From: a candidate division KSB1 bacterium
GTDB lineage: Bacteria; Zhuqueibacterota; JdFR-76; DREG01
Direction: 5' to 3'
Length of the DNA: 13,769 bases
Assembly (NCBI GenBank): GCA_022566355.1
Contig: JADFJB010000119.1
Location: 1-13,769, forward strand
Numbering within the stretch: position 1 is the stretch's first letter; each line of letters starts with the position of its first letter. The position numbers and the translations under genes were made by a program. Below, piece by piece: positions 1-6,963 of this stretch. The notes beneath the pieces are model-generated. The model was not told where the DNA came from and ran no database searches. It was given only the letters and a program-made list of their open reading frames with translations.

Positions 1-244
1 TTTTCTTGGTAAAGATCCTCAAGATTGAGGTTGCCCTTTCGGATGAAAACATAATCGCATAATATAACCCCACCGACAGCGCCCAGCAGCCCGGAATAAG
101 TGATCAGCCAGGTTAAATACATATCCAACAATTTCCACGGCATAATTAAAATACCCACGCAGCCTGCGATTAATCCCCTCATGCGAAAGCTGATCTTTTG
201 CGGATTCAAATTTGAAAAACCTATTGGCAGCAGAAACGATATTT
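1..244 (-). pseudogene. Partial, frameshifted copy of NCS1 permease gene
   Basis: This stretch aligns base for base (offset 1216) with 1217-1459 inside the intact permease, covering about residues 348-429 of that protein. I count 11 substitutions and one extra C at 220/221 over about 244 bases, so roughly 95 percent identity. The extra C shifts the frame after NIVSAAN, so the piece cannot make the family C-terminus. The homology ends near 244; the part encoding the N-terminal two thirds is missing, and the C-terminal end lies beyond the left edge. Nine of the 11 substitutions are silent, which suggests the copy diverged as a working gene before it broke. Confidence 0.85.
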
Positions 245-324
245 ATTGAGGGGCAAATATTCATAGTCACCAAACTTCTATTTCTTTTAACCTCCACATT
301 TTTTCTTGCTATCTTCTTAAAAGT

Positions 325-340
325 TTATATTTTAATATAA
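325..340. promoter_or_regulatory. Inverted repeat in the toxin-antitoxin promoter region
   Basis: TTATATT, two T residues, then AATATAA form a 7+7 bp inverted repeat 23 bases before the antitoxin ATG. Phd/YefM-type antitoxins usually bind such palindromes over their own promoter, so this is the most likely operator. A possible -35 (TTGCTA, 306-311) and -10 (TATTTT, 328-333) would place it over the -10. The sequence is so AT-rich that chance is possible. Confidence 0.35.
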
Positions 341-363
341 CAACTATTACCGTGAGAGGTTTT

Positions 364-600
364 ATGAAGGCGACAAGTAAAGATCTAAGATTCCATACTA
401 AAGAAATACTTGATGCAGCAATGCGAGGAGAAGAGGTTACCATTACCTATCATGGAAAACCTTGTGTAAAGATTGTTCGCATTCAAAATCAAACGGAAAC
501 CAATAAGGACAATAAATTTTGTGGAATGTGGCAAAACCGTGAAGACATGGAAGATGTAGAAGGATATGTTCGAAAAATCAGGCAAGGGAGATCCTATTGA
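364..600 (+). CDS. Phd/YefM-family antitoxin
   Basis: A 78-residue protein beginning MKATSKDLRFHTKEIL, matching the Phd/YefM antitoxin N-terminus: a short strand, then a helix, then a GEEVTITYHGKPCVKIV segment, where the pattern V-x-I-T-x-x-G-K-P is typical. The N-terminal half should dimerise and bind the operator; the acidic and basic C-terminal tail should wrap the toxin. I chose the ATG at 364 over an in-frame GTG at 352 because GAGAGG (354-359) is well spaced before it and the family start aligns there. Its stop overlaps the toxin start by three bases (TTGA at 597-600), which gives translational coupling. With the next gene it forms a complete type II toxin-antitoxin module. Confidence 0.85.
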   Translation: MKATSKDLRFHTKEILDAAMRGEEVTITYHGKPCVKIVRIQNQTETNKDNKFCGMWQNREDMEDVEGYVRKIRQGRSY

Positions 601-974
601 TTGTCGATACTGATGTGTTAATCTGGTATTCAAGAAAAAATGAAAATGCCATTAAGTTAATTCACTCTCTAAATGATTTTTCCATTTCGGTAATTACCTA
701 TATGGAAATTATACAAGGGGTAAGAAATAAAGATGAATTAAATCATTTTAAAAAGGCGCTAAGCATATTGAATGTTAATGTGCTGCAAATCAATGATATG
801 ATTTCAACCAAAGCGATGTTCTTTATAGAACAATACACGCTAAGTCATTCAATGGAACTAGCAGATGCTTTGATTGGGGCGAGTGCTATTATTACAAAAA
901 TACCTTTGATTACCGGAAATGATAAACACTATAAACATCTGCCTGGCCTGGAAATCCAAAAATTTAACAAATGA
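597..974 (+). CDS. PIN-domain toxin (VapC-like ribonuclease)
   Basis: A 125-residue PIN-domain protein of normal VapC length. The acidic residues that bind catalytic metal are all present: D4 and D6 in MIVDTDVLIW, E37 in TYMEIIQG, D90 in LADALIGA, and D109 in TGNDKHY. The family cleaves RNA, often tRNA or rRNA, and is held inactive by the antitoxin. It starts with TTG at 597, overlapping the antitoxin stop, with GGGAG (586-590) as ribosome binding site; the first residues MIVDTD fit the family exactly. It converges on the permease gene, with only 37 bases between the stops. No key residue is missing, so the toxin is predicted to be active. The precise RNA target cannot be read from the sequence. 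Confidence 0.88.
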   Translation: MIVDTDVLIWYSRKNENAIKLIHSLNDFSISVITYMEIIQGVRNKDELNHFKKALSILNVNVLQINDMISTKAMFFIEQYTLSHSMELADALIGASAIITKIPLITGNDKHYKHLPGLEIQKFNK

Positions 975-1011
975 TGAGTTAGTGAAGTAATCTTTCACAG
1001 AGGAAGCCATA

Positions 1012-2502
1012 TCATTTATCGTTTGTAACTTTATCAATATTACTTCTCATCAAAAAATAATAAACCATAAAAGAAACGATTGCCGCCGAAAACCAGGCGC
1101 CATTGAACAGGAATTCCAGACCAGCAAACACTTTCCCCATTAATGCGACAAGAATGCCCGCGACCAGGGCGATTAGCGCTTTTCGGTTCAAGCCATTTTT
1201 ATAGGCATACTCGCCTTTTTCTTGGTAAAGATCCTCAAGATTGAGGTTGCCCTTTCGGATGAAAACATAATCGCATAATATAACCCCACCGACAGCTCCA
1301 AGCAGTCCTGAATAAGTAATCAGCCAGGTTAAATACATATCCAGCAATTTCCACGGCATAATTAAAATACCCATGCAGCCGGCGATTAATCCACCCATGC
1401 GAAAGCTGATCTTTTGCGGATTTAAATTTGAAAAACTATTGGCAGCAGAAACGATATTTGCAGCGATATTCGTACTGAGTGTTGCAACTGCCAAAGCGAA
1501 CATGGCGAGAATGCCTAAAAGGGGGCTGTTGTACTCGCCGGTAAGTTTTGTCAAAAGTTTAACCGGGTCCCAGATAGCCTCGCCATATAGAATCAGCGTA
1601 GCGCTGGTTACGGCAATGCCAATAAATGCATAGAGCGGCATCGCGGTTAAAATACCAATGGTTTGACCCAGCAATTGATCTTTTTGGCTCTTCACATAGC
1701 GCGAGAAATCCGGGATATTCAATGACAAAGTGGCCCAATACCCCACCATTGCGGTAAGCCAGGGGATGAAAAGTGTAAAAATAAAACCCCAAAAAGACAA
1801 ACTTTCGCGGCTTTGAATCAGGTCGTTGGATTTGTCTAAAATAGTGCCAATCCCACCCACTTTTAGTGCAGCCCAAACCAGGAGCAAAATTCCCATTACC
1901 AATAAGAAAGGCGCCGCTAAAGTTTCGAGCCATTTTATCGAATCGGTTCCGGCCCAGACAAAGTACATATTGATCAGCCAAAACAGCATAAAACTGGTAT
2001 AGTGAGGCAAACCATAGCCCATAAAACTCCAGCTGCCGCCCAGGGTTTGCCAGCTTTCCCAAAGTATACTAATGATGGCATGAATGGCCATTCCGCCAAT
2101 CCAGGTTTGGATACCGAACCAACCGCAGGCGACCAATGAGCGCAGTATCGATGGGATGTGAGCCCCCATTGTGCCAAATGATGACCTCACATAAACCGGA
2201 AAGGGAATCCCATATTTTGTGCCGGCATGGGCATTGATAACAAGTGGAATTAAGACGATAAAATTGCCAAGAAAAATCACGAAAAGACTTTGCCACCAAT
2301 TCATGCCGGCGCTGATCATGCTGGCCGCCAGCATATAAGTTGGGACACATACACTCATCCCGACCCAGAGCGCCGCGATATGCCAATAGTTCCAGGTTCG
2401 TTCACTTATTTTAGTGGGAGAGATATCGGCGTTGCTCAATCGGCTTTCAGGAAGGTCGTGAGAAAGCTCGACCAATTCATACAAATTCGAGGGTTTCCGC
2501 AT
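1012..2502 (-). CDS. NCS1-family nucleobase/hydantoin:cation symporter
   Basis: A 496-residue membrane protein with about 12 hydrophobic segments. NCS1 hallmarks are clear: GTKYGIPFPVYVRSSFG, then RSLVACGWFGIQTWIGG, then GYWATLSLNIPDFSRY, and STNIAANIVSAAN. In the hydantoin transporter Mhp1 the substrate is held by two Trp, a Gln and Asn residues in these segments; the equivalents here are W128, Q132, W256, N345 and N349. The family imports uracil, cytosine, purines, allantoin, hydantoins or thiamine with Na+ or H+. The reading frame could start at a TTG (2503-2505), but the adjacent ATG with an AGAGA stretch before it is preferred. It is the last gene of the molybdenum hydroxylase operon, 20 bases after the FAD subunit, so it probably brings in the enzyme's substrate. 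A broken copy lies at 1-244. Confidence 0.9.
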   Translation of the reverse strand: MRKPSNLYELVELSHDLPESRLSNADISPTKISERTWNYWHIAALWVGMSVCVPTYMLAASMISAGMNWWQSLFVIFLGNFIVLIPLVINAHAGTKYGIPFPVYVRSSFGTMGAHIPSILRSLVACGWFGIQTWIGGMAIHAIISILWESWQTLGGSWSFMGYGLPHYTSFMLFWLINMYFVWAGTDSIKWLETLAAPFLLVMGILLLVWAALKVGGIGTILDKSNDLIQSRESLSFWGFIFTLFIPWLTAMVGYWATLSLNIPDFSRYVKSQKDQLLGQTIGILTAMPLYAFIGIAVTSATLILYGEAIWDPVKLLTKLTGEYNSPLLGILAMFALAVATLSTNIAANIVSAANSFSNLNPQKISFRMGGLIAGCMGILIMPWKLLDMYLTWLITYSGLLGAVGGVILCDYVFIRKGNLNLEDLYQEKGEYAYKNGLNRKALIALVAGILVALMGKVFAGLEFLFNGAWFSAAIVSFMVYYFLMRSNIDKVTNDK

Positions 2503-2522
2503 CAATCTCTTTCTTTAGAATA

Positions 2523-3401
2523 TTAAGATTTATTCGCTCTTTGAAACGCCTGGGTTAGCACTCTTTTGGTCAATACTTTGGCCAGATGCCGGCGAAATTT
2601 AGCAGAGGCATGGATATCGTTTGGAGGGTCGATGTCCGATGAAGAGACCATCTCAGCCGCCGCTTCAATCACCTTCGCACTTGCCTTTTCCCCGATCAAT
2701 AATTGTTCTGCTTTATGGGCTTGAACCGGAGCATCACCTACGCTTAGAAGGGTGATCGCTGCATTTTCACATTTTCCGTGCTCATCCAATGTAACCACTG
2801 CCGCGACGCCAACCATGGCATAGTCTCCATGGCGGCGGGATATTTCTTGAAAAGCACATCCACTCCTCTTTGCCAAAACCGGAATTGAAATTTCAGTAAG
2901 GATCTCTTCCGGTTGTAAATCCGTAGAAAATAATCCAATAAAAAAATCCTGAGCAACTACCCATCGTTCACCACTTTTTTTAACCAGTTTGAATTTTGCT
3001 TCCAGGGCAAGCGCAAGCGCAGGGAGTTCTCCGGAAGGATCGGCGTGGGCAATGCTGCCGCCAATTGTGCCGCGATTTCGAATTTGGGGATGAGCAATAA
3101 ATGGCATGGCTTCATGAATAAGTGGGGCTTGATCTTTTATCAATTCACTTTTTTCAATTTGCCGTTGGCGGGTCATCGCACCGATCCGAATAGCGCCAGA
3201 TTCGCTCTGATTAACAAAAAATAAATCCTTCACTTTGTTTAGATCGATTAATACGGCTGGTTGAGCCAAACGGAAATTCATGGTCGGAATCAAGCTTTGT
3301 CCGCCAGCCAAAATTTTGGCATCGTAACCATAATTTTCCAGATGGTCTAATGCTTCATCAATAGAAGTCGGGGCGAAGAATTTAAATGGGGCTGGTTTCA
3401 T
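2523..3401 (-). CDS. Molybdenum hydroxylase FAD-binding (medium) subunit
   Basis: A 292-residue protein of the CoxM/CutM/xanthine dehydrogenase medium-subunit family and of normal length. Both FAD diphosphate-binding motifs are present: AGGQS at 32-36 (within LAGGQSLIPTM) and TIGGS at 112-116 (within RGTIGGSIAHADPSGE). The C-terminal third matches the CO-dehydrogenase flavoprotein C-terminal domain. In the complex this subunit takes electrons from the [2Fe-2S] clusters and passes them to NAD+, a quinone or oxygen. It lies 29 bases after coxG and just before the permease, in one transcription unit. No Shine-Dalgarno stands out before its ATG. The symbol coxM would imply CO as substrate, which the large subunit does not support. 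Confidence 0.92.
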   Translation of the reverse strand: MKPAPFKFFAPTSIDEALDHLENYGYDAKILAGGQSLIPTMNFRLAQPAVLIDLNKVKDLFFVNQSESGAIRIGAMTRQRQIEKSELIKDQAPLIHEAMPFIAHPQIRNRGTIGGSIAHADPSGELPALALALEAKFKLVKKSGERWVVAQDFFIGLFSTDLQPEEILTEISIPVLAKRSGCAFQEISRRHGDYAMVGVAAVVTLDEHGKCENAAITLLSVGDAPVQAHKAEQLLIGEKASAKVIEAAAEMVSSSDIDPPNDIHASAKFRRHLAKVLTKRVLTQAFQRANKS

Positions 3402-3430
3402 TTGTCTGATACTAAACTTGAAAAGTACTA

Positions 3431-3883
3431 CTAATCTTTAAGTTTGATTTGCAATTCTTTATTTAATGCTTCCAGGCCCTGCTTTGTCATACTTTTCCCG
3501 ACGGAATCCAACAATCTTTGACCGACAATCGCTATCTTTCCGCCAATGCTCAGTTCCGCTGTATACTTCATCAAAGTTGAATTTTCCGACTCTTCAGTCA
3601 ATTCTATATTCGCTAAGCCGTTCACAAATCCGGGAATGCCTTTGGCCGATATTTGCATTTTAAAACTTTCAGGATGTGTCTTGTCTGTAAGCTTAATTTG
3701 AATAGTAAATTTGCCACTAACGGGCCCAATCCCGACTCTCAGTAAGCCACTGTATTCATCCTCACCGATTTGTTCCAGACTCTCAGTTCCAGGTATGGCT
3801 TTTGCCAATAATTTTGGATCCATGAGCGCTTCCCAGACCTTTTCACGATTTCCTTGAAACAAAAATTCATTTTCTATTTTCAT
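3431..3883 (-). CDS. CoxG-like SRPBCC-family protein
   Basis: A 150-residue single-domain protein of the CoxG (carbon monoxide dehydrogenase subunit G) branch of the START/SRPBCC fold. Family signs include the start MKIENEF, the segment VWEALMDPKLLAKAIPGTESLE, and the GxGPVSGKF strand at about residues 53-61. CoxG-type proteins travel with aerobic molybdenum hydroxylases. They are thought to help assemble the enzyme or, in some bacteria, anchor it to the membrane or carry quinone. Here the gene sits between the large and FAD subunits; no coxD/coxE AAA+ and VWA maturation genes are in the window. AAGGA about 10 bases before the ATG can serve as ribosome binding site. A repeat element (3920-4016) separates it from the large subunit gene. 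The protein has no extended hydrophobic C-terminal anchor, unlike some longer CoxG proteins. Confidence 0.85.
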   Translation of the reverse strand: MKIENEFLFQGNREKVWEALMDPKLLAKAIPGTESLEQIGEDEYSGLLRVGIGPVSGKFTIQIKLTDKTHPESFKMQISAKGIPGFVNGLANIELTEESENSTLMKYTAELSIGGKIAIVGQRLLDSVGKSMTKQGLEALNKELQIKLKD

Positions 3884-3919
3884 TTAACTGGTTTCCTTAC
3901 TATTTCTTAAATCTTTTTT

Positions 3920-4016
3920 ACCACAGAGGCACTGAGGCACAGAGATTAAAAAATGCCATAACTGCTTTATATTTGTTCTTTTTATTTTCTCATTTGTAAC
4001 TCTGTGCCTCTGTGGT
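3920..4016. repeat. 97-bp MITE-like element with octamer-built inverted ends
   Basis: The left end (3920-3944) reads ACCACAGAGGCAC, then an extra 8 bases, then AGAG. The right end (4000-4016) is the reverse complement of ACCACAGAGGCACAGAG, so the ends match over 17 bases once one 8-bp unit is looped out. The 55 bases between are AT-rich and have no gene. The same ends bound the GxxExxY element at 6384-6834. The element fills nearly all of the 141-base gap between the large subunit and coxG and could fold into a long hairpin in the operon mRNA. I see no clear target-site duplication. Confidence 0.75.
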
Positions 4017-4024
4017 TATATTTT

Positions 4025-6361
4025 TTATTTATTCCTCGCCTCTTCAAAAATCTCAAAAAGACGGTTAGGGCTTAACGGAATTTCACAGATTTCCAAATTA
4101 AATTGTGATAAGGCATCTTCTACAGCTTGAGCGAACAACGCACCGGTTGGTATTGCTCCGGCTTCGCCTGCGCCTTTTACACCGAGAGGATTAAAAGGAG
4201 AAGGTGTTTCCGTATGGTCAGATTCAATATTCGGCACATCCAAAGAGGTTGGCAGAAGATAGTCCATAAAAGATGCATTCAACAGCTGTCCGTTGTCATC
4301 ATAAATCAATTGTTCATAAAACGAATTTCCAATACCGTGCGCAACGCCTCCTTGAATTTGTCCCTCTAAGATCATTGGATTGATTACCTTGCCACAATCG
4401 TGGACAACGACATATCTTTTTATGTTAACCATCATGGTATCCACATCTACTTCAACAATCATGGCATGTGTACCATTGGCAGTACTGCCACGCTCAGGGC
4501 CAAAATAAGCAGTCGCTTCAAGACCGGGTTCTGTTCCCGGCTTTACGGCGCCACGGAGTGGGTTGGCCAGTTTTGCCAGTTCACCCAGCGAAATGTTTTT
4601 GTCCGGATTGTTTTTGACAAAGACTGATCCGGAATTTAGCTCAAGGTTGCCTTCAGTTGTTTCTAATACTTCACAAGCCAAATTAAATATTTTGTCTCGA
4701 ACTGCTAGCGCCGCAGCATGACAGGCGTTACCGGCTACGACAGCGCCACGGCTGGCAAAGGTTCCGGTGCCCCAGTTAAATTCATTGGTATCCCCGGTCA
4801 TCACTTTTACACTGCTCACCTCGACGGACAACACTTCGGATACAATTTGGGCAAATGAAGTAAAATGCCCTTGTCCCTGGGTGCCAACCCCAGTGGCCAG
4901 GCAAACTTCACCATTTGGATCTATGGAAACCCGTGCGCCCTCATAGGGGCCAATACCCGTTCCTTCGATGTAAGAAACAATGCCAATGCCAAGATGCTTT
5001 CCTTGTGAATGATGTTTTGATTTCTCTTTTATAAATTGGTCATAGCCAATAATCTTCTCGGCTTTTTCGAAACCAGGTTGATAATCACCACTGTCATACA
5101 CTAACGGCTTAAAGTCCTGGAAGATAATTTGATGATTATGAGGAAACTGATCCGGCTTCAAAAAATTCCTCTTGCGAATAACTGTCCGATCAATATTTAA
5201 TTCTTTTGCGGCAAAATCAAGCAGCCGTTCCATAACAAAAACACCGTGTTGGCGGCCTGCCCCTCGAACCGGTGTTACAGTAGTTTTATTGGTAAATACA
5301 GCCTTAAACTCAGAGTAATAATTGGGAATATCATACGGCCCCAAAAGCGTACATTGACTATTGATAGGAACTGTCAATCCATAAGGATCATAAGCGCCGG
5401 TATCATGGATGAATACGTCATGCACACCTAGTATTTTACCTTCTTTTGTTAAGGCAATTTCCGCATCATGGATCTGGCTCCGTTCCTGGGTCGTCGCAAA
5501 AAAGTTTTCTTTCCGATCTTCTGTCCACTTAACCGGCTGTTTCAATTTCATTGATATCCATGGGATCAATACTTCTTCCGGATAAAACATCATAATCTTA
5601 GGACCAAAACCTCCACCGATAAAAGGTGCAATCACCCTGACTTGATTTTGAGAAAGTCCCAGCATTGCCGCAAGGCCATTCCGAATAGGAATCGGTGCCT
5701 GGGTCGTATCCCATATCTTTAATTTCTTACTCTTATCGTTCCAATTCGCAACGACTACGCGATTTTCGATTGCTGCCGCAACACCCCGGTCGTATATAAA
5801 ACGCCGTTTGATAATGCAATCAGCCTGGTTTTTGATCGACTCATAATTGCCTTTTTCCTGAATGACATGTGCTGCCAGATTGGATTTAAGATCATCATGA
5901 ATTAAAGGAGCATCCGGTGATAATGCTTTTTCAATATCCACGACAGCACCATAAGGATCGATATCTACAAAAATATCATCCAATGCATCTTCAGCAACAT
6001 AGCGGCTCTCCGCAACAACGACAGCTATCGCTTCTCCCACGTGCCTGACTTTATCTTTTGCCAATGGGACTTGCGTTCTTTCATGAAAGATCAAATCCTT
6101 GATGGGTGGAGGCGGTACCAACAAGGGTCCAGGTTGCCAATAATCCCCCAAATCTTCAGCTGTGTAAATAGCAATAACGCCCGGTCGTTTAAGCGCTTCA
6201 GAGACATCGATACTGTTGATTTTACCGTGAGCATAATCACTGCGGAGAAAAGCAGCGTGCAACATCCCACTAAGGTTCACATCATCTACAAACAAGGCTT
6301 GCCCGGTAAGCAGCAGCGGATCTTCGTTTCGTAAGATTGGTTTACCGAAGTACTTTTGCAA
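4025..6361 (-). CDS. Molybdenum hydroxylase large (molybdopterin) subunit
   Basis: A 778-residue catalytic subunit of the xanthine oxidase/CO dehydrogenase family, of normal length. It has the a/b-hammerhead N-terminal domain (about 18-140, beginning NEDPLLLTG) and then the two molybdopterin-binding domains. Visible cofactor motifs are GGGFG at 249-253, VRGAGR at 365-370, TQGQGH at 494-499 and KGAGEAG at 729-735. E733 in that last motif is the conserved catalytic glutamate. Form I CO dehydrogenase carries AYxCSFR where this protein has VRGAGR, so it belongs to the form II-like group of uncertain substrates. The start is TTG at 6361: an in-frame stop lies five codons upstream, the N-terminus MQKYFGKPILRNEDP aligns with the family, and AAGAAAG precedes it. 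The neighbouring permease suggests a nucleobase-like or other N-heterocyclic substrate, but this is inference. Confidence 0.92.
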   Translation of the reverse strand: MQKYFGKPILRNEDPLLLTGQALFVDDVNLSGMLHAAFLRSDYAHGKINSIDVSEALKRPGVIAIYTAEDLGDYWQPGPLLVPPPPIKDLIFHERTQVPLAKDKVRHVGEAIAVVVAESRYVAEDALDDIFVDIDPYGAVVDIEKALSPDAPLIHDDLKSNLAAHVIQEKGNYESIKNQADCIIKRRFIYDRGVAAAIENRVVVANWNDKSKKLKIWDTTQAPIPIRNGLAAMLGLSQNQVRVIAPFIGGGFGPKIMMFYPEEVLIPWISMKLKQPVKWTEDRKENFFATTQERSQIHDAEIALTKEGKILGVHDVFIHDTGAYDPYGLTVPINSQCTLLGPYDIPNYYSEFKAVFTNKTTVTPVRGAGRQHGVFVMERLLDFAAKELNIDRTVIRKRNFLKPDQFPHNHQIIFQDFKPLVYDSGDYQPGFEKAEKIIGYDQFIKEKSKHHSQGKHLGIGIVSYIEGTGIGPYEGARVSIDPNGEVCLATGVGTQGQGHFTSFAQIVSEVLSVEVSSVKVMTGDTNEFNWGTGTFASRGAVVAGNACHAAALAVRDKIFNLACEVLETTEGNLELNSGSVFVKNNPDKNISLGELAKLANPLRGAVKPGTEPGLEATAYFGPERGSTANGTHAMIVEVDVDTMMVNIKRYVVVHDCGKVINPMILEGQIQGGVAHGIGNSFYEQLIYDDNGQLLNASFMDYLLPTSLDVPNIESDHTETPSPFNPLGVKGAGEAGAIPTGALFAQAVEDALSQFNLEICEIPLSPNRLFEIFEEARNK

Positions 6362-6383
6362 TTTTGTTCTTTCTTAAAAAGTT

Positions 6384-6834
6384 ACCACAGAGGCACTGAG
6401 ACACAGAGTTTTTTAATCAAATCCACTAATCATTCGTTTAAATCCATCTACTAACTTTGGCACATTAAAATTGATTAACAAACCTAATCTTTTATTAGCA
6501 AGTTTTAAATAGGTTAACAATTGAGCTTCATGAACTGGCAATAAACTCTCTATTGCTTTCAATTCGACGATGATTTCGTTTTCAATTAAAATGTCTATTC
6601 TAAAATCTGAATCTAATTGAAATCCTTTATAATTGATAGGCAATGAAAGCTGCTTTTTATATTTAATTCCTTTAAGATTTAACTCTTTACACAAACAAGT
6701 TTCATATACTGATTCCAACAGACCAGGTCCGAGATTCTTATGAACTTCAATGGATGAATCGAGAATAATTCCGCTTAAACTATTTCTTTCTACTCGATTC
6801 ATTTGTTTTCTCTGTGTCTCTGTGCCTCTGTGGT
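6384..6834. mobile_element. TIR-bounded element carrying a GxxExxY gene
   Basis: The 25-bp ends at 6384-6408 and 6810-6834 are inverted repeats with a single mismatch. Both are built from 8-bp units (CACAGAGG/CACAGAGA type) and begin ACCACAGAG. They enclose only the GxxExxY gene, which fills the element almost end to end. The insert separates the small and large subunit genes, which are usually adjacent or overlapping in this enzyme family. A gene-less relative with the same ends lies at 3920-4016. There is no transposase and no obvious target duplication, so the unit is either mobilised in trans, spread by recombination, or uses its own nuclease-fold protein. Calling it mobile is inference from its ends, its position and its recurrence. 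Confidence 0.55.
6413..6802 (-). CDS. GxxExxY protein (PD-(D/E)XK nuclease-like fold)
   Basis: A 129-residue protein of the GxxExxY family (PDDEXK_3). The defining motif is G27-L-L-E30-S-V-Y33. The nuclease-like core is D70 (in FRIDILIEN) followed by E80-L-K82, the classic D...ExK arrangement, so a metal site is possible. The biochemical function of the family is not established. I prefer the ATG at 6802 (MNRVERNSLSG). The frame stays open to a TTG at 6862, but the extra 20 residues (containing HHRGTETQRK) are only translated repeat. The gene overlaps the run-on end of the small subunit frame by 23 bases and lies inside the inverted-repeat element at 6384-6834. Its 5' end has a truncated duplicate at 6850-6914. 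Confidence 0.85.
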   Translation of the reverse strand: MNRVERNSLSGIILDSSIEVHKNLGPGLLESVYETCLCKELNLKGIKYKKQLSLPINYKGFQLDSDFRIDILIENEIIVELKAIESLLPVHEAQLLTYLKLANKRLGLLINFNVPKLVDGFKRMISGFD

Positions 6835-6963
6835 GAATATTCTTGCCTTTTATGAACTTCAATGGATGAATCGAGAATAATTCCGCTCAGTCTATTTCTT
6901 TCTTCTCGTTTCACTTTCTTTTCTCTGTGTCTCTGTGTCTCTGTGTCTCTGTGTCTCTGTGGT
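6738..6963. repeat. Tandem duplication of GxxExxY 5' end plus octamer array
   Basis: Bases 6738-6834 and 6850-6963 are direct repeats. The first 38 bases of each (6738-6775 and 6850-6887) are identical, the next 27 differ at a few sites, and both then run into the 8-bp array. In protein terms the block encodes the segment ERNxLSGIILDSSIEVHK. In the upstream copy this stops at EVHK, so it is a decapitated second element, not a second gene. The extra octamers in copy two (five against three) show the array length changes. Confidence 0.85.

Noticed and set aside
19-297. A 92-residue open frame on the - strand at the left edge
   Set aside because: It mixes two frames of the broken permease copy; only NIVSAAN near its start is in the true frame, so it is not a gene.
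1559-2386. Long open frames on both strands across the permease (for example 1559-2062 and 2069-2386 on the - strand)
   Set aside because: They lie inside the permease in other frames, have no family features and owe their openness to the codon pattern of the real gene.
6922-6961. Regular tandem repeats that could suggest a CRISPR array
   Set aside because: The units are 8 bases with no spacers, and there are no cas genes; it is a simple tandem array forming element ends.
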